Positions 1 through 8,700 of a stretch of 64,000 bases of DNA are shown one piece after another. Both the position numbers and the translations under genes were made by a program. Each line of letters opens with the position of its first letter. Position 1 is the first letter of the stretch. The notes under the pieces are model-generated. The model saw nothing but the letters and a program-made list of their open reading frames with translations. It had not been told where the DNA came from and made no database searches. The DNA comes from Thioalkalivibrio sp. ALJ12 (lineage in GTDB: Bacteria; Pseudomonadota; Gammaproteobacteria; Ectothiorhodospirales; Ectothiorhodospiraceae), in contig NZ_KB899539.1 of NCBI RefSeq assembly GCF_000378305.1, forward strand, positions 405,854 through 469,853, in the 5' to 3' direction.

Positions 1-657
1 CGACCGCCCGTGATCGAGTCGCCACCCGTCCCTGAACCGGAGCCGGCCCCTGCCCCGGAACCGCCACCGGTACCCGAGCCTCCCGTGGTGCCGGAACCGC
101 CACCGGTCGAAGAGGTTCCGGAGATTGCCGACGAGACACCCGACCAGCCCCTGCTGTTTGCGCTGCTCGCACTGCTGGTTGCAGCAGCCCTGGGGGCCGT
201 CATTCTCTCGAGGCCGCGCCACCCGGACGCTCGACCATCGGCTCCGCGCTTCGTGGCCCAGGGGGAGCAGCCGGCACGGAGGGACGAAACGAATGTACCG
301 GCCGCAGCGGCATCCTCCCATGGCCTGGCCGAACCGACCTGGTCACTGCGGGCAATGGACGGCTCCGAGTCCATACCCCTGCACGGCGACCTTTTGCGAT
401 CCGGCGAGGGGGTTGTGATCGGAAGGGCGCCGGAACTTGCTCATGTATGCATGCAGAGCCGGCAGGTATCCAGGCGCCATCTGCGCCTGTTTGAACGCAA
501 TGGTCAGTTGCGCTTCGAGGATCTGTATTCGAGTCATGGAACGCAGCTGGACGGACATACGGTTCCGCCCTTTTCACCCGAACCCCTCAACGAAGGCCAG
601 ATCCTGGGGTTGGCGGGTTTCAGCTATCAACTGGTGCGATCGCGCGCGCCGCAATGA
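1..657 (+). CDS. FHA-domain membrane protein, 5' end outside the window
   Basis: The frame is open through base 1, so the gene very likely starts upstream; the GTG at 10 is only the first start inside the window. The visible part begins with a proline/glutamate-rich stretch (about residues 3-40), then a hydrophobic membrane segment (about 48-66, LLFALLALLVAAALGAVIL), a linker, and a C-terminal forkhead-associated domain (about 110-205). FHA hallmarks are visible: GRAPE near 138, a QVSRRHLRL strand-loop, and SSHGTQLDG near the end. FHA domains bind phosphothreonine peptides, so this is a plausible substrate or scaffold for the Ser/Thr kinase that starts 18 bases downstream. The Pro-rich part and the single membrane helix suggest the FHA domain faces the cytoplasm; that topology is inferred. 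Confidence 0.8.
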   Translation, partial: RPPVIESPPVPEPEPAPAPEPPPVPEPPVVPEPPPVEEVPEIADETPDQPLLFALLALLVAAALGAVILSRPRHPDARPSAPRFVAQGEQPARRDETNVPAAAASSHGLAEPTWSLRAMDGSESIPLHGDLLRSGEGVVIGRAPELAHVCMQSRQVSRRHLRLFERNGQLRFEDLYSSHGTQLDGHTVPPFSPEPLNEGQILGLAGFSYQLVRSRAPQ

Positions 658-675
658 ATATGCCGGGGCTAGGAA

Positions 676-3357
676 ATGACTGACCACAAGAACGCCTTGC
701 CGGCGGGGACGGTGCTGGATAACCGTTTTCGGATCGAAGGCCTGCTGGGGGCCGGTGGTTTCGGCATGGTCTATCGGGCGGTGCACGTGCATCTGGAGCA
801 GGTCCGCGCGATCAAGGAGTACCTGCCACAGGAAGTGGCGATGCGCGAGGGCGTCACGGTGCATCCGCTGAGTCGGGACAGCCGGGGCGACTACGAGGAA
901 GGGCGGCAGCGCTTTCTGCAGGAGGCGCGCCAGCTGGTGCGCTTTTCCAGTCATCCGAACATCGTCACCTGCACCGACTTCTTCGAGGCCAACGGCACCG
1001 CCTATCTGGTCATGGAGTACGAGGACGGGCTGCCGTTGTCCGGGCTACTGGCGGGCCGGGAGGCCCAGGGGCGGCCCCTCGAGGAGTCGGAGATCCTGGG
1101 CCTGTTGCGTCCTATCGTCGCAGGGCTTGCCGAGGTGCACGCACAGGATGTCCTGCACCGCGACATCAAGCCGGGGAACATCTTCATCCGCCGCAGTGAC
1201 GAGCAGCCCGTGCTGCTGGATTTTGGTGCGGCCAAGGTGGAGTTTTCGAAGCACAGCAAGTCGCGTCACGCACTCACGCCGGGCTATGCGGCCCCGGAGC
1301 AGATCACAGACATTGGCAAGCTCGGGCCGTGGACGGACATCTACGCCATCGGGGCGGTAATGTGGCGCATGGTCACGGGCGAAAACCCGGTAAAGAGCGA
1401 GGCCCGCGGGCACACGCTGTTCCGTGGCGGCGAGGACCCGGTGGCTCTGGAGGGCCGGGCGGGCGCAAGCCGCTTCAGCCAGGGCTTCCTGCAGCTGGTT
1501 TCCGACTGCCTGAACTACGACGAGACCCAACGGCCGCAGAGCGCGGAACAACTGCTAACGCAATTGGACGCCGTGGCGCGAGGAGAGGCATCGCCAGTCT
1601 CGCCCGGTCGGGAACAAGCGGCGGATCCTGCGCCGGAGAAAAGTCCTGATATTGCCCCCGTGGAAGGGTTGCGCTCGGGTAAAAGGGACCCGGTGAAAGG
1701 CCATTCCGTTCCCGCGTCTCCGGGGCGGAAGATCGGCCTTGGCGTTGCCGGTCTTGTCGTGGCGGCGGGCATTGGAGGCGTGCTCTGGACGATGATGCCA
1801 ACGGAACATCCGTCCGACAGTGCCGAAAGCGGTGCTGCCGAAGTCGAGACCGTGGACCAGCGACAACCCAGTGATGCCTCTCTGGTGGAGGTGGAGGAGG
1901 ATGCCTCCGCAAGCGCCGAGACTCAGCCGAGTACGGAAGCGGGGGCAGAGACGGACTTTAGGCGAGCAGTGCAGGCGTGGTATTTCGATCATGATCGAGA
2001 TTCCACTGTGATTGACAGGCTCGAGAAGGCTGCGGCCGCTGGCCATGTTCTGGCTCAAGTGGAGCTGGCCCGACACTACTGGTACGGCAAGGTCGATTAC
2101 ATTGACACCAGCCAGGTTGAGGGAGACCGCGAAAAGGCCCGCGCACTGGTTGCAAATGCCTTTTCCGAGCTTATGCAACTGGGCGAAGAAGGCGACCCCC
2201 ATGCCCAATATTTGCTGGGTGAAATTCATTACTTTGAAGATTGGGGTCCGTCAACGGACAGAGAGCAGGCGATGGAGTGGTTCCGCCGTGGGGCAGAACA
2301 ACAGTATCCGCCCTCAATGCTGGAGTACGGGTATCTCCTGTTGAACGGAGGGAGCTCGGAAGACGACCGGGAGGCGGGGAGGGACTGGCTTCGCCAGGCG
2401 GCGGAGATGGGTATGGCGGATGCGCAATATCGTTTTGGCGAGACACTGTTGTCTGATCGCAAGACGCGACATGAGTGGCGTACACGCGCTGCCGAACTTG
2501 GCCACCGGGGTGCCCAACGCCAGCTGGCTTTTAGTTACCACGCGGGTGCGGGCCCAAGCCTTGAACGAGACTTTGAGAAAGCATCATTTTGGTTCGAGAA
2601 GCTTGCCAGGGCGGGGGATTCCGGAGCGCGGGGCATGCTTCTTGGTATTTACGAGAGCGGCGGGAATGGGCTCGAACCCGATTTCGCAAGTGCGTGGGAG
2701 TGGCTGCAAGAGCACGAAGGACCTTACAGAGACTACCGCATGGGTTATTACCTGGAGCACGGGCTGGGTGTCGAGCGGGATCTGGAGGCGGCAAAGTCGT
2801 GGTACCGCAAGGCAGCAGAGGAGGACTTTCCTTCCGCCATCGCACGGCTCGGCTACCTGGAGCGATTCCCAATCGCAAGTTTCGAGCCCTACCAATTTCA
2901 ACCCAGCGGCACGGTCGTCGATACGCATAGCGGGCTGGAATGGGCCCGCTGCCTGGCGCCTGCGCGGTGGCAGGGATTGGACTGCGATGCTGACTACTGG
3001 CAGTTGCGTGTTGGCTCGTCCAATTTCGACCATCAGCTTGACGAGCTGTTGAAAGAAACGGCGCTCGGAGGCTTCGATGACTGGCGCGTGCCCACCAGCG
3101 CCGAACTCCGAGGAGTGATTTTCTGCTCTAATGAATCCGGCGCGAGACCTGGTCCTGCTGGATGCCGCGAGCACGGTGATGATTTTCTGAGCCCGGCGCT
3201 CAACTCGGCGGTATTCCCACTGAAGCAGCGAAATCGCGGAGCCCCCGCTTCCTCCACACTGCTGTTCCGTGACGGCGATGAAATTGGGGGTGTCGATATC
3301 AACACCGGGGAGACGATTATCAACCCGACCCGCGGCGTTATCTTGACGGTTCGATGA
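676..3357 (+). CDS. Hanks-type Ser/Thr protein kinase with Sel1 repeats and C-terminal DUF1566-like domain
   Basis: An 893-residue membrane-spanning kinase. The N-terminal kinase domain (about 18-298) has every catalytic element: glycine loop GAGGFG (25-30), Lys47 in AIKEY, Glu83, HRDIKPGN (161-168, catalytic Asp163), DFG (182-184) and APE (206-208), so it should be active. A linker leads to one membrane helix (about 353-373). The outer part holds about seven Sel1-type repeats (about 455-735; for example GHVLAQVELARHYWYG and SWYRKAAEEDFPSA) and ends in a DUF1566/Lcl-like module (about 745-893) with GLEWARC and WRVPTSAELR motifs. Family knowledge makes Sel1 repeats protein-interaction scaffolds, so the outer part may sense or bind envelope proteins. 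Bases 1177-1512 are identical to the second kinase gene downstream. Confidence 0.93.
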   Translation: MTDHKNALPAGTVLDNRFRIEGLLGAGGFGMVYRAVHVHLEQVRAIKEYLPQEVAMREGVTVHPLSRDSRGDYEEGRQRFLQEARQLVRFSSHPNIVTCTDFFEANGTAYLVMEYEDGLPLSGLLAGREAQGRPLEESEILGLLRPIVAGLAEVHAQDVLHRDIKPGNIFIRRSDEQPVLLDFGAAKVEFSKHSKSRHALTPGYAAPEQITDIGKLGPWTDIYAIGAVMWRMVTGENPVKSEARGHTLFRGGEDPVALEGRAGASRFSQGFLQLVSDCLNYDETQRPQSAEQLLTQLDAVARGEASPVSPGREQAADPAPEKSPDIAPVEGLRSGKRDPVKGHSVPASPGRKIGLGVAGLVVAAGIGGVLWTMMPTEHPSDSAESGAAEVETVDQRQPSDASLVEVEEDASASAETQPSTEAGAETDFRRAVQAWYFDHDRDSTVIDRLEKAAAAGHVLAQVELARHYWYGKVDYIDTSQVEGDREKARALVANAFSELMQLGEEGDPHAQYLLGEIHYFEDWGPSTDREQAMEWFRRGAEQQYPPSMLEYGYLLLNGGSSEDDREAGRDWLRQAAEMGMADAQYRFGETLLSDRKTRHEWRTRAAELGHRGAQRQLAFSYHAGAGPSLERDFEKASFWFEKLARAGDSGARGMLLGIYESGGNGLEPDFASAWEWLQEHEGPYRDYRMGYYLEHGLGVERDLEAAKSWYRKAAEEDFPSAIARLGYLERFPIASFEPYQFQPSGTVVDTHSGLEWARCLAPARWQGLDCDADYWQLRVGSSNFDHQLDELLKETALGGFDDWRVPTSAELRGVIFCSNESGARPGPAGCREHGDDFLSPALNSAVFPLKQRNRGAPASSTLLFRDGDEIGGVDINTGETIINPTRGVILTVR
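1177..1512 (+). repeat. 336-bp block identical to 5578-5913
   Basis: Aligning the two kinase genes by eye at an offset of 4401 bases gives no mismatch over this block, third codon positions included. It covers the catalytic loop from Asn168 through the end of the kinase domain. Differences resume directly outside it: GGG versus GGC at 1174-1176, and CTGAAC versus CTGGCC at its 3' end. Confidence 0.95.
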
Positions 3358-3532
3358 TCTGCGTCGATTTCAGGGCAGGCGCCGCCCGCGGTGTTTTTGC
3401 CGTGGCACATGGATTTGGCGGAGGACCAATGCATTGTGATGTTCGGCCCGGGCTCAATCACAATGAACGCTATCACGCTACTGATTTTTCAATAGCTTCG
3501 GTGCCAGATATCGATCCAAATGGTGAGATGGC

Positions 3533-4231
3533 GTGAATTGCGTTCGACAATTACTGGTTGCCGCCGTGACTCTACTGTTGGCCGCCTGCGGGCCTTGGCA
3601 AACAACACCCGTTGCGTTGCCGGATACGCGAGGGACAATAATCGACGGGCTCTCCGGCGAACCGCTTGCCGATATACGCGTGCAGGCCACATCCGCTGCC
3701 GGAGAGCCGCTCTCCGGTGCAATCACGACCACTGACAGTGAAGGCCGGTTCCATCTGGTTCGCATGGACCGGCCGGGGCGGGGTGAGCGAGGGCCAGGCC
3801 ATGCCGCCTACATGGTGCATGTCCCGTTGGTGGCCGAGATTCCCGGCTCCGCCGTGGCGTATGGGCGCGTTTCCTTCGTCCATCCCTCGGCCCGCCCCGT
3901 GGATGGGGTCATCCTGTTCGCCCTGCAGGACGTCACGCCGCTGAGCGATCATCCCGGCCTGCAGGATTGTCGTTCCTTGCCCCGGCAGGATTACGCCTAT
4001 GCCTTGTCCATCGCCTACCCAACCATGCGACGGCAGGACTGGTTTGCCGAGCTTGCGGACAAGACCGCGAGACTGGATGACCGCATCATCGACTTTGTCC
4101 GCGATGAGCTTTCCATTTTCTCGCGCGCTTGCGGGCTTGCGCCCTCGGACCATGACGCCCTTATGGGCGAGTTTGCCGGTATTTCCCCCAGCAGTCCCTC
4201 CTGGCCACGAGCAACCGGGGCACGTGTATGA
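3533..4231 (+). CDS. Lipoprotein with carboxypeptidase-regulatory-like domain
   Basis: A 232-residue protein starting at GTG with a clear lipoprotein signal (VAAVTLLLAAC, lipobox cysteine near residue 19), so it is predicted to be membrane-anchored outside the cytoplasm. Residues about 33-80 look like a carboxypeptidase-regulatory/Cna-B-like beta sandwich (GTIIDGLSGEPLADIRVQA ... TDSEGRFHLVRM). The rest is not recognised. It lies 175 bases after the first kinase gene, and its stop overlaps the start of the next secreted protein (ATGA at 4228), so the two are co-translated. The context suggests an envelope component of the kinase/FHA cluster, possibly an extracytoplasmic partner; no function is assigned. 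Confidence 0.75.
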   Translation: MNCVRQLLVAAVTLLLAACGPWQTTPVALPDTRGTIIDGLSGEPLADIRVQATSAAGEPLSGAITTTDSEGRFHLVRMDRPGRGERGPGHAAYMVHVPLVAEIPGSAVAYGRVSFVHPSARPVDGVILFALQDVTPLSDHPGLQDCRSLPRQDYAYALSIAYPTMRRQDWFAELADKTARLDDRIIDFVRDELSIFSRACGLAPSDHDALMGEFAGISPSSPSWPRATGARV

Positions 4232-5064
4232 GCTCGGTGTTCACGAATCAGCTCCCGCGCCTCGGCCTGGCGTTGTTGCTGTGCTGCATGGCCAGCCCGC
4301 TTGCGTGGGGCAGCCCCTGCGACGACGTCCTGGAACGGGCAGAGGGGGCGGCCACCAGTGAGGAGGCCGATCGCATACTCGGCGGCTGCCTGGCCGCCAG
4401 CGGTCCCCCGCAGACGCATCTTCAGGTCGCGCACACCCTGCTCCAGCGTACTGACGACGAGGGACTGGCACTGGCATGCCGATACACGGAGATCATCCTG
4501 CGTATGCTCGACTACGACATGCCGGAACTGGAGGCGTCTACACGCCACCGCATCAGAGAGGCTGCCGACGCGCAGGCCTGCCATTGTGATCGCCAGTGGA
4601 GCCAGGCAATTCGTCAGCAAGGCGGCGACCCGGCCCTGGGCGGCGTCTCCTGGCTTGGCGATGACTTTCAGCAAAGCGAAAGTTTTTTCCTTTCAGATCA
4701 GCAGATGGGGAAGGATCTGGAGCTTCGGGTCTTTTACCGGCAGGCGATGGACCACGCCTGCATCTTTGTGGATCACGAGCTCCGTATTAACGAGTCCCGG
4801 GGCAGCGTGACTTCCGGCTTCCAGCGCGGCGAGTTCTTCGTTCACCGAAATCACGGACAGGACGGGCTGCGCGCCATCCTGCTCTGGCGACTCGGCGTCC
4901 ATGGCGAGGCCCTGCAGCTGCTTGACCTGGAGCAGAGGCTTCCAGTCTGGGAGAAGCGCAGTGACTGGCCGGTGGAGTTCACCCTCGGAGACGACGGCCT
5001 GACCTATCGCTATTTTCGCGCGGGCGAGGGGGGAGACCCCGAAGTGATCGACGGAAGGTACTGA
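4228..5064 (+). CDS. Secreted protein of unknown function
   Basis: A 278-residue protein with an N-terminal signal peptide (hydrophobic core LGLALLLCCMASPLAWG, probable cleavage after WGS/C). The mature part has cysteines near CDDVLERA, GGCLAA, LACRYTE, ACHCDRQW and HACIF, enough for several disulphides. The middle is helical and reminiscent of small-repeat scaffolds, but no domain is recognised. The start overlaps the lipoprotein stop by 4 bases and the stop lies 12 bases before the second kinase, so all three are likely one transcript. It sits between two near-identical kinases, so it may belong to the same envelope signalling unit (inference). Confidence 0.7.
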   Translation: MSSVFTNQLPRLGLALLLCCMASPLAWGSPCDDVLERAEGAATSEEADRILGGCLAASGPPQTHLQVAHTLLQRTDDEGLALACRYTEIILRMLDYDMPELEASTRHRIREAADAQACHCDRQWSQAIRQQGGDPALGGVSWLGDDFQQSESFFLSDQQMGKDLELRVFYRQAMDHACIFVDHELRINESRGSVTSGFQRGEFFVHRNHGQDGLRAILLWRLGVHGEALQLLDLEQRLPVWEKRSDWPVEFTLGDDGLTYRYFRAGEGGDPEVIDGRY

Positions 5065-5076
5065 CCAGGACATCCG

Positions 5077-6774
5077 ATGAATGATCACAAGAATGCCTTG
5101 CCGCCCGGAACGCTGTTAGGAGGTCGCTACCGGATCGAAGGCCTGCTGGGCGCGGGCGGTTTCGGAATGGTCTACAGGGTGGCGCATCGGTATCTGGACC
5201 AGGTCCATGCGATCAAGGAGTACCTGCCGCAGGAGCTGGCGATGCGCGAGGGCGTCACGGTGCATCCGCTGAGCACTGAAAGCGGTGTCGATTACGAGGA
5301 AGGGCGACAGCGCTTTCTGCAGGAGGCGCGCCAGCTGGTGCGCTTTTCCAGCCATCCGAACATCGTCACCTGCACCGACTTCTTCGAGGCCAACGGCACC
5401 GCCTATCTGGTCATGGAGTACGAGGACGGCTTGCCCTTGTCCGGCCTACTGGCGGGCCGGGAGGGGCAGGGGCGGCCCCTCGAGGAGTCGGAGATCCTGG
5501 GCCTGTTGCGACCTATCGTCGCGGGGCTTGCCGAGGTGCACGCACAGGATGTCCTGCACCGCGACATCAAGCCGGGCAACATCTTCATCCGCCGCAGTGA
5601 CGAGCAGCCCGTGCTGCTGGATTTTGGTGCGGCCAAGGTGGAGTTTTCGAAGCACAGCAAGTCGCGTCACGCACTCACGCCGGGCTATGCGGCCCCGGAG
5701 CAGATCACAGACATTGGCAAGCTCGGGCCGTGGACGGACATCTACGCCATCGGGGCGGTAATGTGGCGCATGGTCACGGGCGAAAACCCGGTAAAGAGCG
5801 AGGCCCGCGGGCACACGCTGTTCCGTGGCGGCGAGGACCCGGTGGCTCTGGAGGGCCGGGCGGGCGCAAGCCGCTTCAGCCAGGGCTTCCTGCAGCTGGT
5901 TTCCGACTGCCTGGCCTACCACGAACGTGAGCGGCCCCAGACCGCGGAGCAGCTGCTCCGGCGAATTGAATCGCTATGCGCTCCACCGAAGCGGCCGGCC
6001 GCTTCGGCACGAACAGAAGCCCTGCAGGCAGGCCAAAAGGGGCCACCCCGGTCGCGGAAAACGAGCGGCGGTACCGGGGCAAACGCCGCCGTCCGTCGCG
6101 AGCCTCAGGCCCCGGGTGCGCAGGCGCCCCGGTTTGCGGCCTCCCGAGAGGCGAGTCTCCAGAATCTCGCAGACTTGCTGCGTCTGATTGCAGCGCAGAA
6201 GCAGGCGAACGCGAAAGCGGCACGCGGCAAGGACACGCCCCCCACGACGGCATTTACCGACAAGGAAGCCATTCGCTCTGGAAACTTCGTAGGTCGCGGT
6301 GATCATCCTTTGATCATCCCGCCTGGAACGCAAACGGTCCGCGAGACCCATCAGTCCGGGGAAGGTCACCCATGTCGTGATGGATCCGAATCAGGCGACC
6401 TGGACAGCGACCGCAAAGTGAAAGCCAATCCCGTGCGTTTTCTGAAGCGTCTTGCGGCGGGGGAGTTCGGCCTGGCGCGAACACTCTGGATGGGGACCGT
6501 GCTTCCCATTATTGGTCTTCACATCTTCAGTGAATGGTTTCACAGCTCGGATATCAGTGCCTACACGGTTGCCGCGATTGTCGGCGGCTTCATTCAGCTT
6601 TCTTTTCCGTTGTTCTGGAGCCTGTCCGCGCTGGGCGTGTTCCGGGCTGCCCGTTCGTTCACCGGCCCATGGAAATGGCGTTTCGGTGCTCGTCTGATCG
6701 CATTCCTGGCGTTTTGCTATGCCCTTCTTCTTGTTTTCCTTTTTCTAATCCTGGGTTATGCCAACTCGGTATAA
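5077..6774 (+). CDS. Hanks-type Ser/Thr protein kinase with C-terminal three-helix membrane domain
   Basis: A 565-residue paralogue of the kinase at 676-3357. The kinase domain (about 18-298) keeps GAGGFG, the AIKEY lysine, HRDIKPGN, DFG and APE, so it should be catalytic. After the kinase domain the two proteins share nothing: here a basic, Ala/Arg-rich linker (about 300-460) leads to three hydrophobic helices (about 470-488, 496-520, 537-560) ending at the C terminus. There is no sensor domain on the outer side, so it may respond through the membrane segment or through partners. It follows the secreted protein by 12 bases. The first residues (MNDHKNALPPGTLL) parallel MTDHKNALPAGTVL of the first kinase, which supports the chosen start. 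Confidence 0.92.
   Translation: MNDHKNALPPGTLLGGRYRIEGLLGAGGFGMVYRVAHRYLDQVHAIKEYLPQELAMREGVTVHPLSTESGVDYEEGRQRFLQEARQLVRFSSHPNIVTCTDFFEANGTAYLVMEYEDGLPLSGLLAGREGQGRPLEESEILGLLRPIVAGLAEVHAQDVLHRDIKPGNIFIRRSDEQPVLLDFGAAKVEFSKHSKSRHALTPGYAAPEQITDIGKLGPWTDIYAIGAVMWRMVTGENPVKSEARGHTLFRGGEDPVALEGRAGASRFSQGFLQLVSDCLAYHERERPQTAEQLLRRIESLCAPPKRPAASARTEALQAGQKGPPRSRKTSGGTGANAAVRREPQAPGAQAPRFAASREASLQNLADLLRLIAAQKQANAKAARGKDTPPTTAFTDKEAIRSGNFVGRGDHPLIIPPGTQTVRETHQSGEGHPCRDGSESGDLDSDRKVKANPVRFLKRLAAGEFGLARTLWMGTVLPIIGLHIFSEWFHSSDISAYTVAAIVGGFIQLSFPLFWSLSALGVFRAARSFTGPWKWRFGARLIAFLAFCYALLLVFLFLILGYANSV
5578..5913 (+). repeat. Second copy of the 336-bp identical kinase block
   Basis: Identical to 1177-1512. 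The flanking kinase-domain sequence is also very similar but carries scattered silent and missense changes, so this internal block is sharply more conserved than its surroundings. Confidence 0.95.
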
Positions 6775-7119
6775 CTCCGACCCTATCGCAGGCCGCACCG
6801 TGGTCTGCACAGTGATCGTTGCCGAGGGTGGTCGCCCACGGCTCGCGGTCGCTGACCTGTCACACCTGGGCAGTAATCAAGTGCGACTGGCGCGAAACGA
6901 GGACTGGTACGAGTCCTGCACCTGGGAGGTTTCCCTCAGAGTGCTTGAACGGCACAACGTCCAAATGCTGCTGCAGGAAGAGCAGAAGCGTTAACCGTTG
7001 CAGGGGGCTTCCAGCAAAACCAAGCGGAGGCCATTGCTTTCACCCTAACCGCTTAGCCCTATCCTTTTACATAATATGTATTATGCGTCGTAATGGGTGG
7101 CGTTAACCAAGAGCCCCTG
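6775..7119. other. Intergenic stretch without a supported gene
   Basis: 345 bases between the second kinase and a small minus-strand gene. A plus-strand frame (6758-6994) overlaps the kinase end but has no start signal or recognisable family. The last part is markedly AT-richer than the rest of the window and contains the palindrome at 7070-7085. No terminator with a T-run was seen after the kinase. Confidence 0.6.
7070..7085. promoter_or_regulatory. AT-rich inverted repeat (possible operator)
   Basis: CATAATA-TG-TATTATG is a perfect 7+2+7 inverted repeat in an otherwise GC-rich region. It could be an operator or a -10-like region. No gene with a convincing start lies just downstream on the plus strand, so its target is unclear. 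Confidence 0.35.
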
Positions 7120-7455
7120 TCACCGGATTCGCAGATTCATTGTGCTGTTCAGACCATGGCAACGCGAACGCGTGACATGCCCATTCTTCGTCAGGACCAG
7201 GTCCAGATATCCCGGCCCACTGAGTTGTACGACCCTGCAATCCACTCCGATCCCTTCAAATTCCACTTCCAGTGGCACGACGCCTTCGAATTCCACTTCC
7301 TCGACGTCGTGGATTCGGGTGACCGTGCATGTAATGGAATACGCAGTACCCTCGGGCCCGGAGGCTTGCAGGCCGATACGCGATTCGTTGGGCGATGTCG
7401 ACATCGCGTGAACACCTCCAGCCAGGGGCAATCCGGCAGGGATCGCCAGGAACAC
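7120..7455 (-). CDS. Small putative exported protein, unknown function
   Basis: A 111-residue frame starting at GTG; an in-frame stop lies only two codons upstream of that GTG. The first 17 residues (FLAIPAGLPLAGGVHA) resemble a signal-peptide core with an AxA-like cleavage site but lack the usual basic n-region, so the annotated start or the signal may be imperfect. The remainder reads like a real beta-rich protein (YSITCTVTRIHDVEEVEFEG, VDCRVVQLSGPGYLDL) with three cysteines. No family is recognised. The gene stands alone between the kinase cluster and the regulator. It could be a 5'-damaged gene; the overlapping plus-strand frames look like shadows. Confidence 0.45.
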   Translation of the reverse strand: MFLAIPAGLPLAGGVHAMSTSPNESRIGLQASGPEGTAYSITCTVTRIHDVEEVEFEGVVPLEVEFEGIGVDCRVVQLSGPGYLDLVLTKNGHVTRSRCHGLNSTMNLRIR

Positions 7456-7859
7456 GACGGATCAGGATGTCTGGCCGATCGCGGGCGTCGGGTCGGTGCA
7501 AGTTCCGGCATCGCCGCCAGGCAGGCTTGAGTGCCCCTTGCGGCAATTGCAGGAATGAGGCGGCCTCCGACCGTTAATCCAACTGCAGTATGGCGGTCGG
7601 ATTGGCAGCAGGCATCAGAATAACGGGTGGTTTTCCGGGAGAGCTTTGTCGGTCGTTATCAAGCGAGAAGTATGAGCCATGTGGGTGCGACTCGACCGAG
7701 GATCGCGGGCTACGCCAGTCGTTCGTCCTAAGCTCCCGGTGTGACCGATGGCGCAGGCACATCAGCTTCGGGCATTGCACCCGTTTGGTGAGGACGGTTC
7801 GGCAATTGCAGCCGCCCTCACCCCTATCGCCCCGCCCAGGGGCCAGGAGCCAGCGCGCG
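7456..7859. other. Intergenic stretch, no gene seen
   Basis: 404 bases between the small exported protein and the 3' end of the VpsT-like regulator. The frames present are short and biased as expected for shadows of GC-rich DNA. No terminator with a T-run, tRNA or repeat was recognised. Confidence 0.55.
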
Positions 7860-8558
7860 TTAGACGGCGCGCGCCTCGGCACGACGGCGACGCCACATCA
7901 CCTGGGGTGGCGGAGCGCCCAGATGATCCTTGGCCCAGTTGATCGCCTGCGTGCGGTTTTTGACCTCGATCTTGCGGAAGATGTTGTACAGGTGGGACTT
8001 GACCGTGTGTTCACTGATGAACAGCTGCTTCGCGATATTCATGTTCGTCTCGCCTGAACCCAGCATGGCCAGAATCTCCAGCTCGCGCTGAGTCAAGCCA
8101 CAGGCGGGCCGATAGGTGTTGGTGCGCTGCTGACGATACAGCCGCACCAGCCGTGTCATCAGGTGCCGGGACATCCAGAAGTCACCGTTCAGCAGGCACA
8201 GGATCCCCTTGCACAACAGGTCCAGCTGATCGGTCTTGTAAAAAATGCCCTGCAGGTACAGCACATCGAGGAGCCGGAGTGCCTCGTCCTCGCTGGGAAT
8301 ATTGAATCCGGCAAAGACCGTTTTTGCCCCGTCCGCAACGGCCTGCTGAACATGCCCAATGTCACGCTCGTCAAGGGAACTGGCGTCAAACAGGGCAAGG
8401 CTGTAATCCCTGAGCGTCTGGGCGACCTTTGGGGACCCAGGCTCTAATCCCGTTACCGAACATTTGGTTTTCTCGGAAACGTACTCGATAAAAAGGGCCG
8501 ACTGGGGGGATGCCGACGTTACAATCAGTACTTGTGAATCATCGTTTGAATCGTTCAT
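7860..8558 (-). CDS. CsgD/VpsT-like LuxR-family transcriptional regulator, predicted c-di-GMP responsive
   Basis: A 232-residue regulator. The C-terminal LuxR/FixJ HTH (about 154-213: LTQRELEILAMLGSGETNMN, then ISEHTVKSHLYNIFRKI) matches the CsgD/VpsT branch. The N-terminal half is a receiver-like fold, but the usual acidic pocket and phospho-acceptor Asp are not evident. At residues 128-131 it has WMSR, which fits the W[FLM][TS]R motif that binds c-di-GMP in VpsT. The start was set at ATG 8558, preceded by AGGTGA; a longer frame begins 21 codons earlier without such support. VpsT/CsgD proteins control biofilm matrix genes; no such genes are in the window, so targets lie elsewhere. A promoter is visible at 8701-8730. 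Confidence 0.88.
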   Translation of the reverse strand: MNDSNDDSQVLIVTSASPQSALFIEYVSEKTKCSVTGLEPGSPKVAQTLRDYSLALFDASSLDERDIGHVQQAVADGAKTVFAGFNIPSEDEALRLLDVLYLQGIFYKTDQLDLLCKGILCLLNGDFWMSRHLMTRLVRLYRQQRTNTYRPACGLTQRELEILAMLGSGETNMNIAKQLFISEHTVKSHLYNIFRKIEVKNRTQAINWAKDHLGAPPPQVMWRRRRAEARAV

Positions 8559-8700
8559 GACGTCACCTGCTCTCCACATTTGAACCATTGATATTGGAAA
8601 GACGAGGCGGGTCCGAGTCAACCGATTAGATTTTTCAGACTTACCTCGGGTGCCCTTCCGATGGGCCTAGTACCAACTGCGTATGCGTACTTTTAGAAAG

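Noticed and set aside
6758..6994. A 78-codon frame after the second kinase
   Set aside because: It overlaps the end of the kinase, has no ribosome-binding site and no family; it could be a remnant but cannot be supported.
7093..7530. A 145-codon plus-strand frame over the small exported protein
   Set aside because: Its composition fits a shadow of the minus-strand gene, which has the more protein-like sequence.
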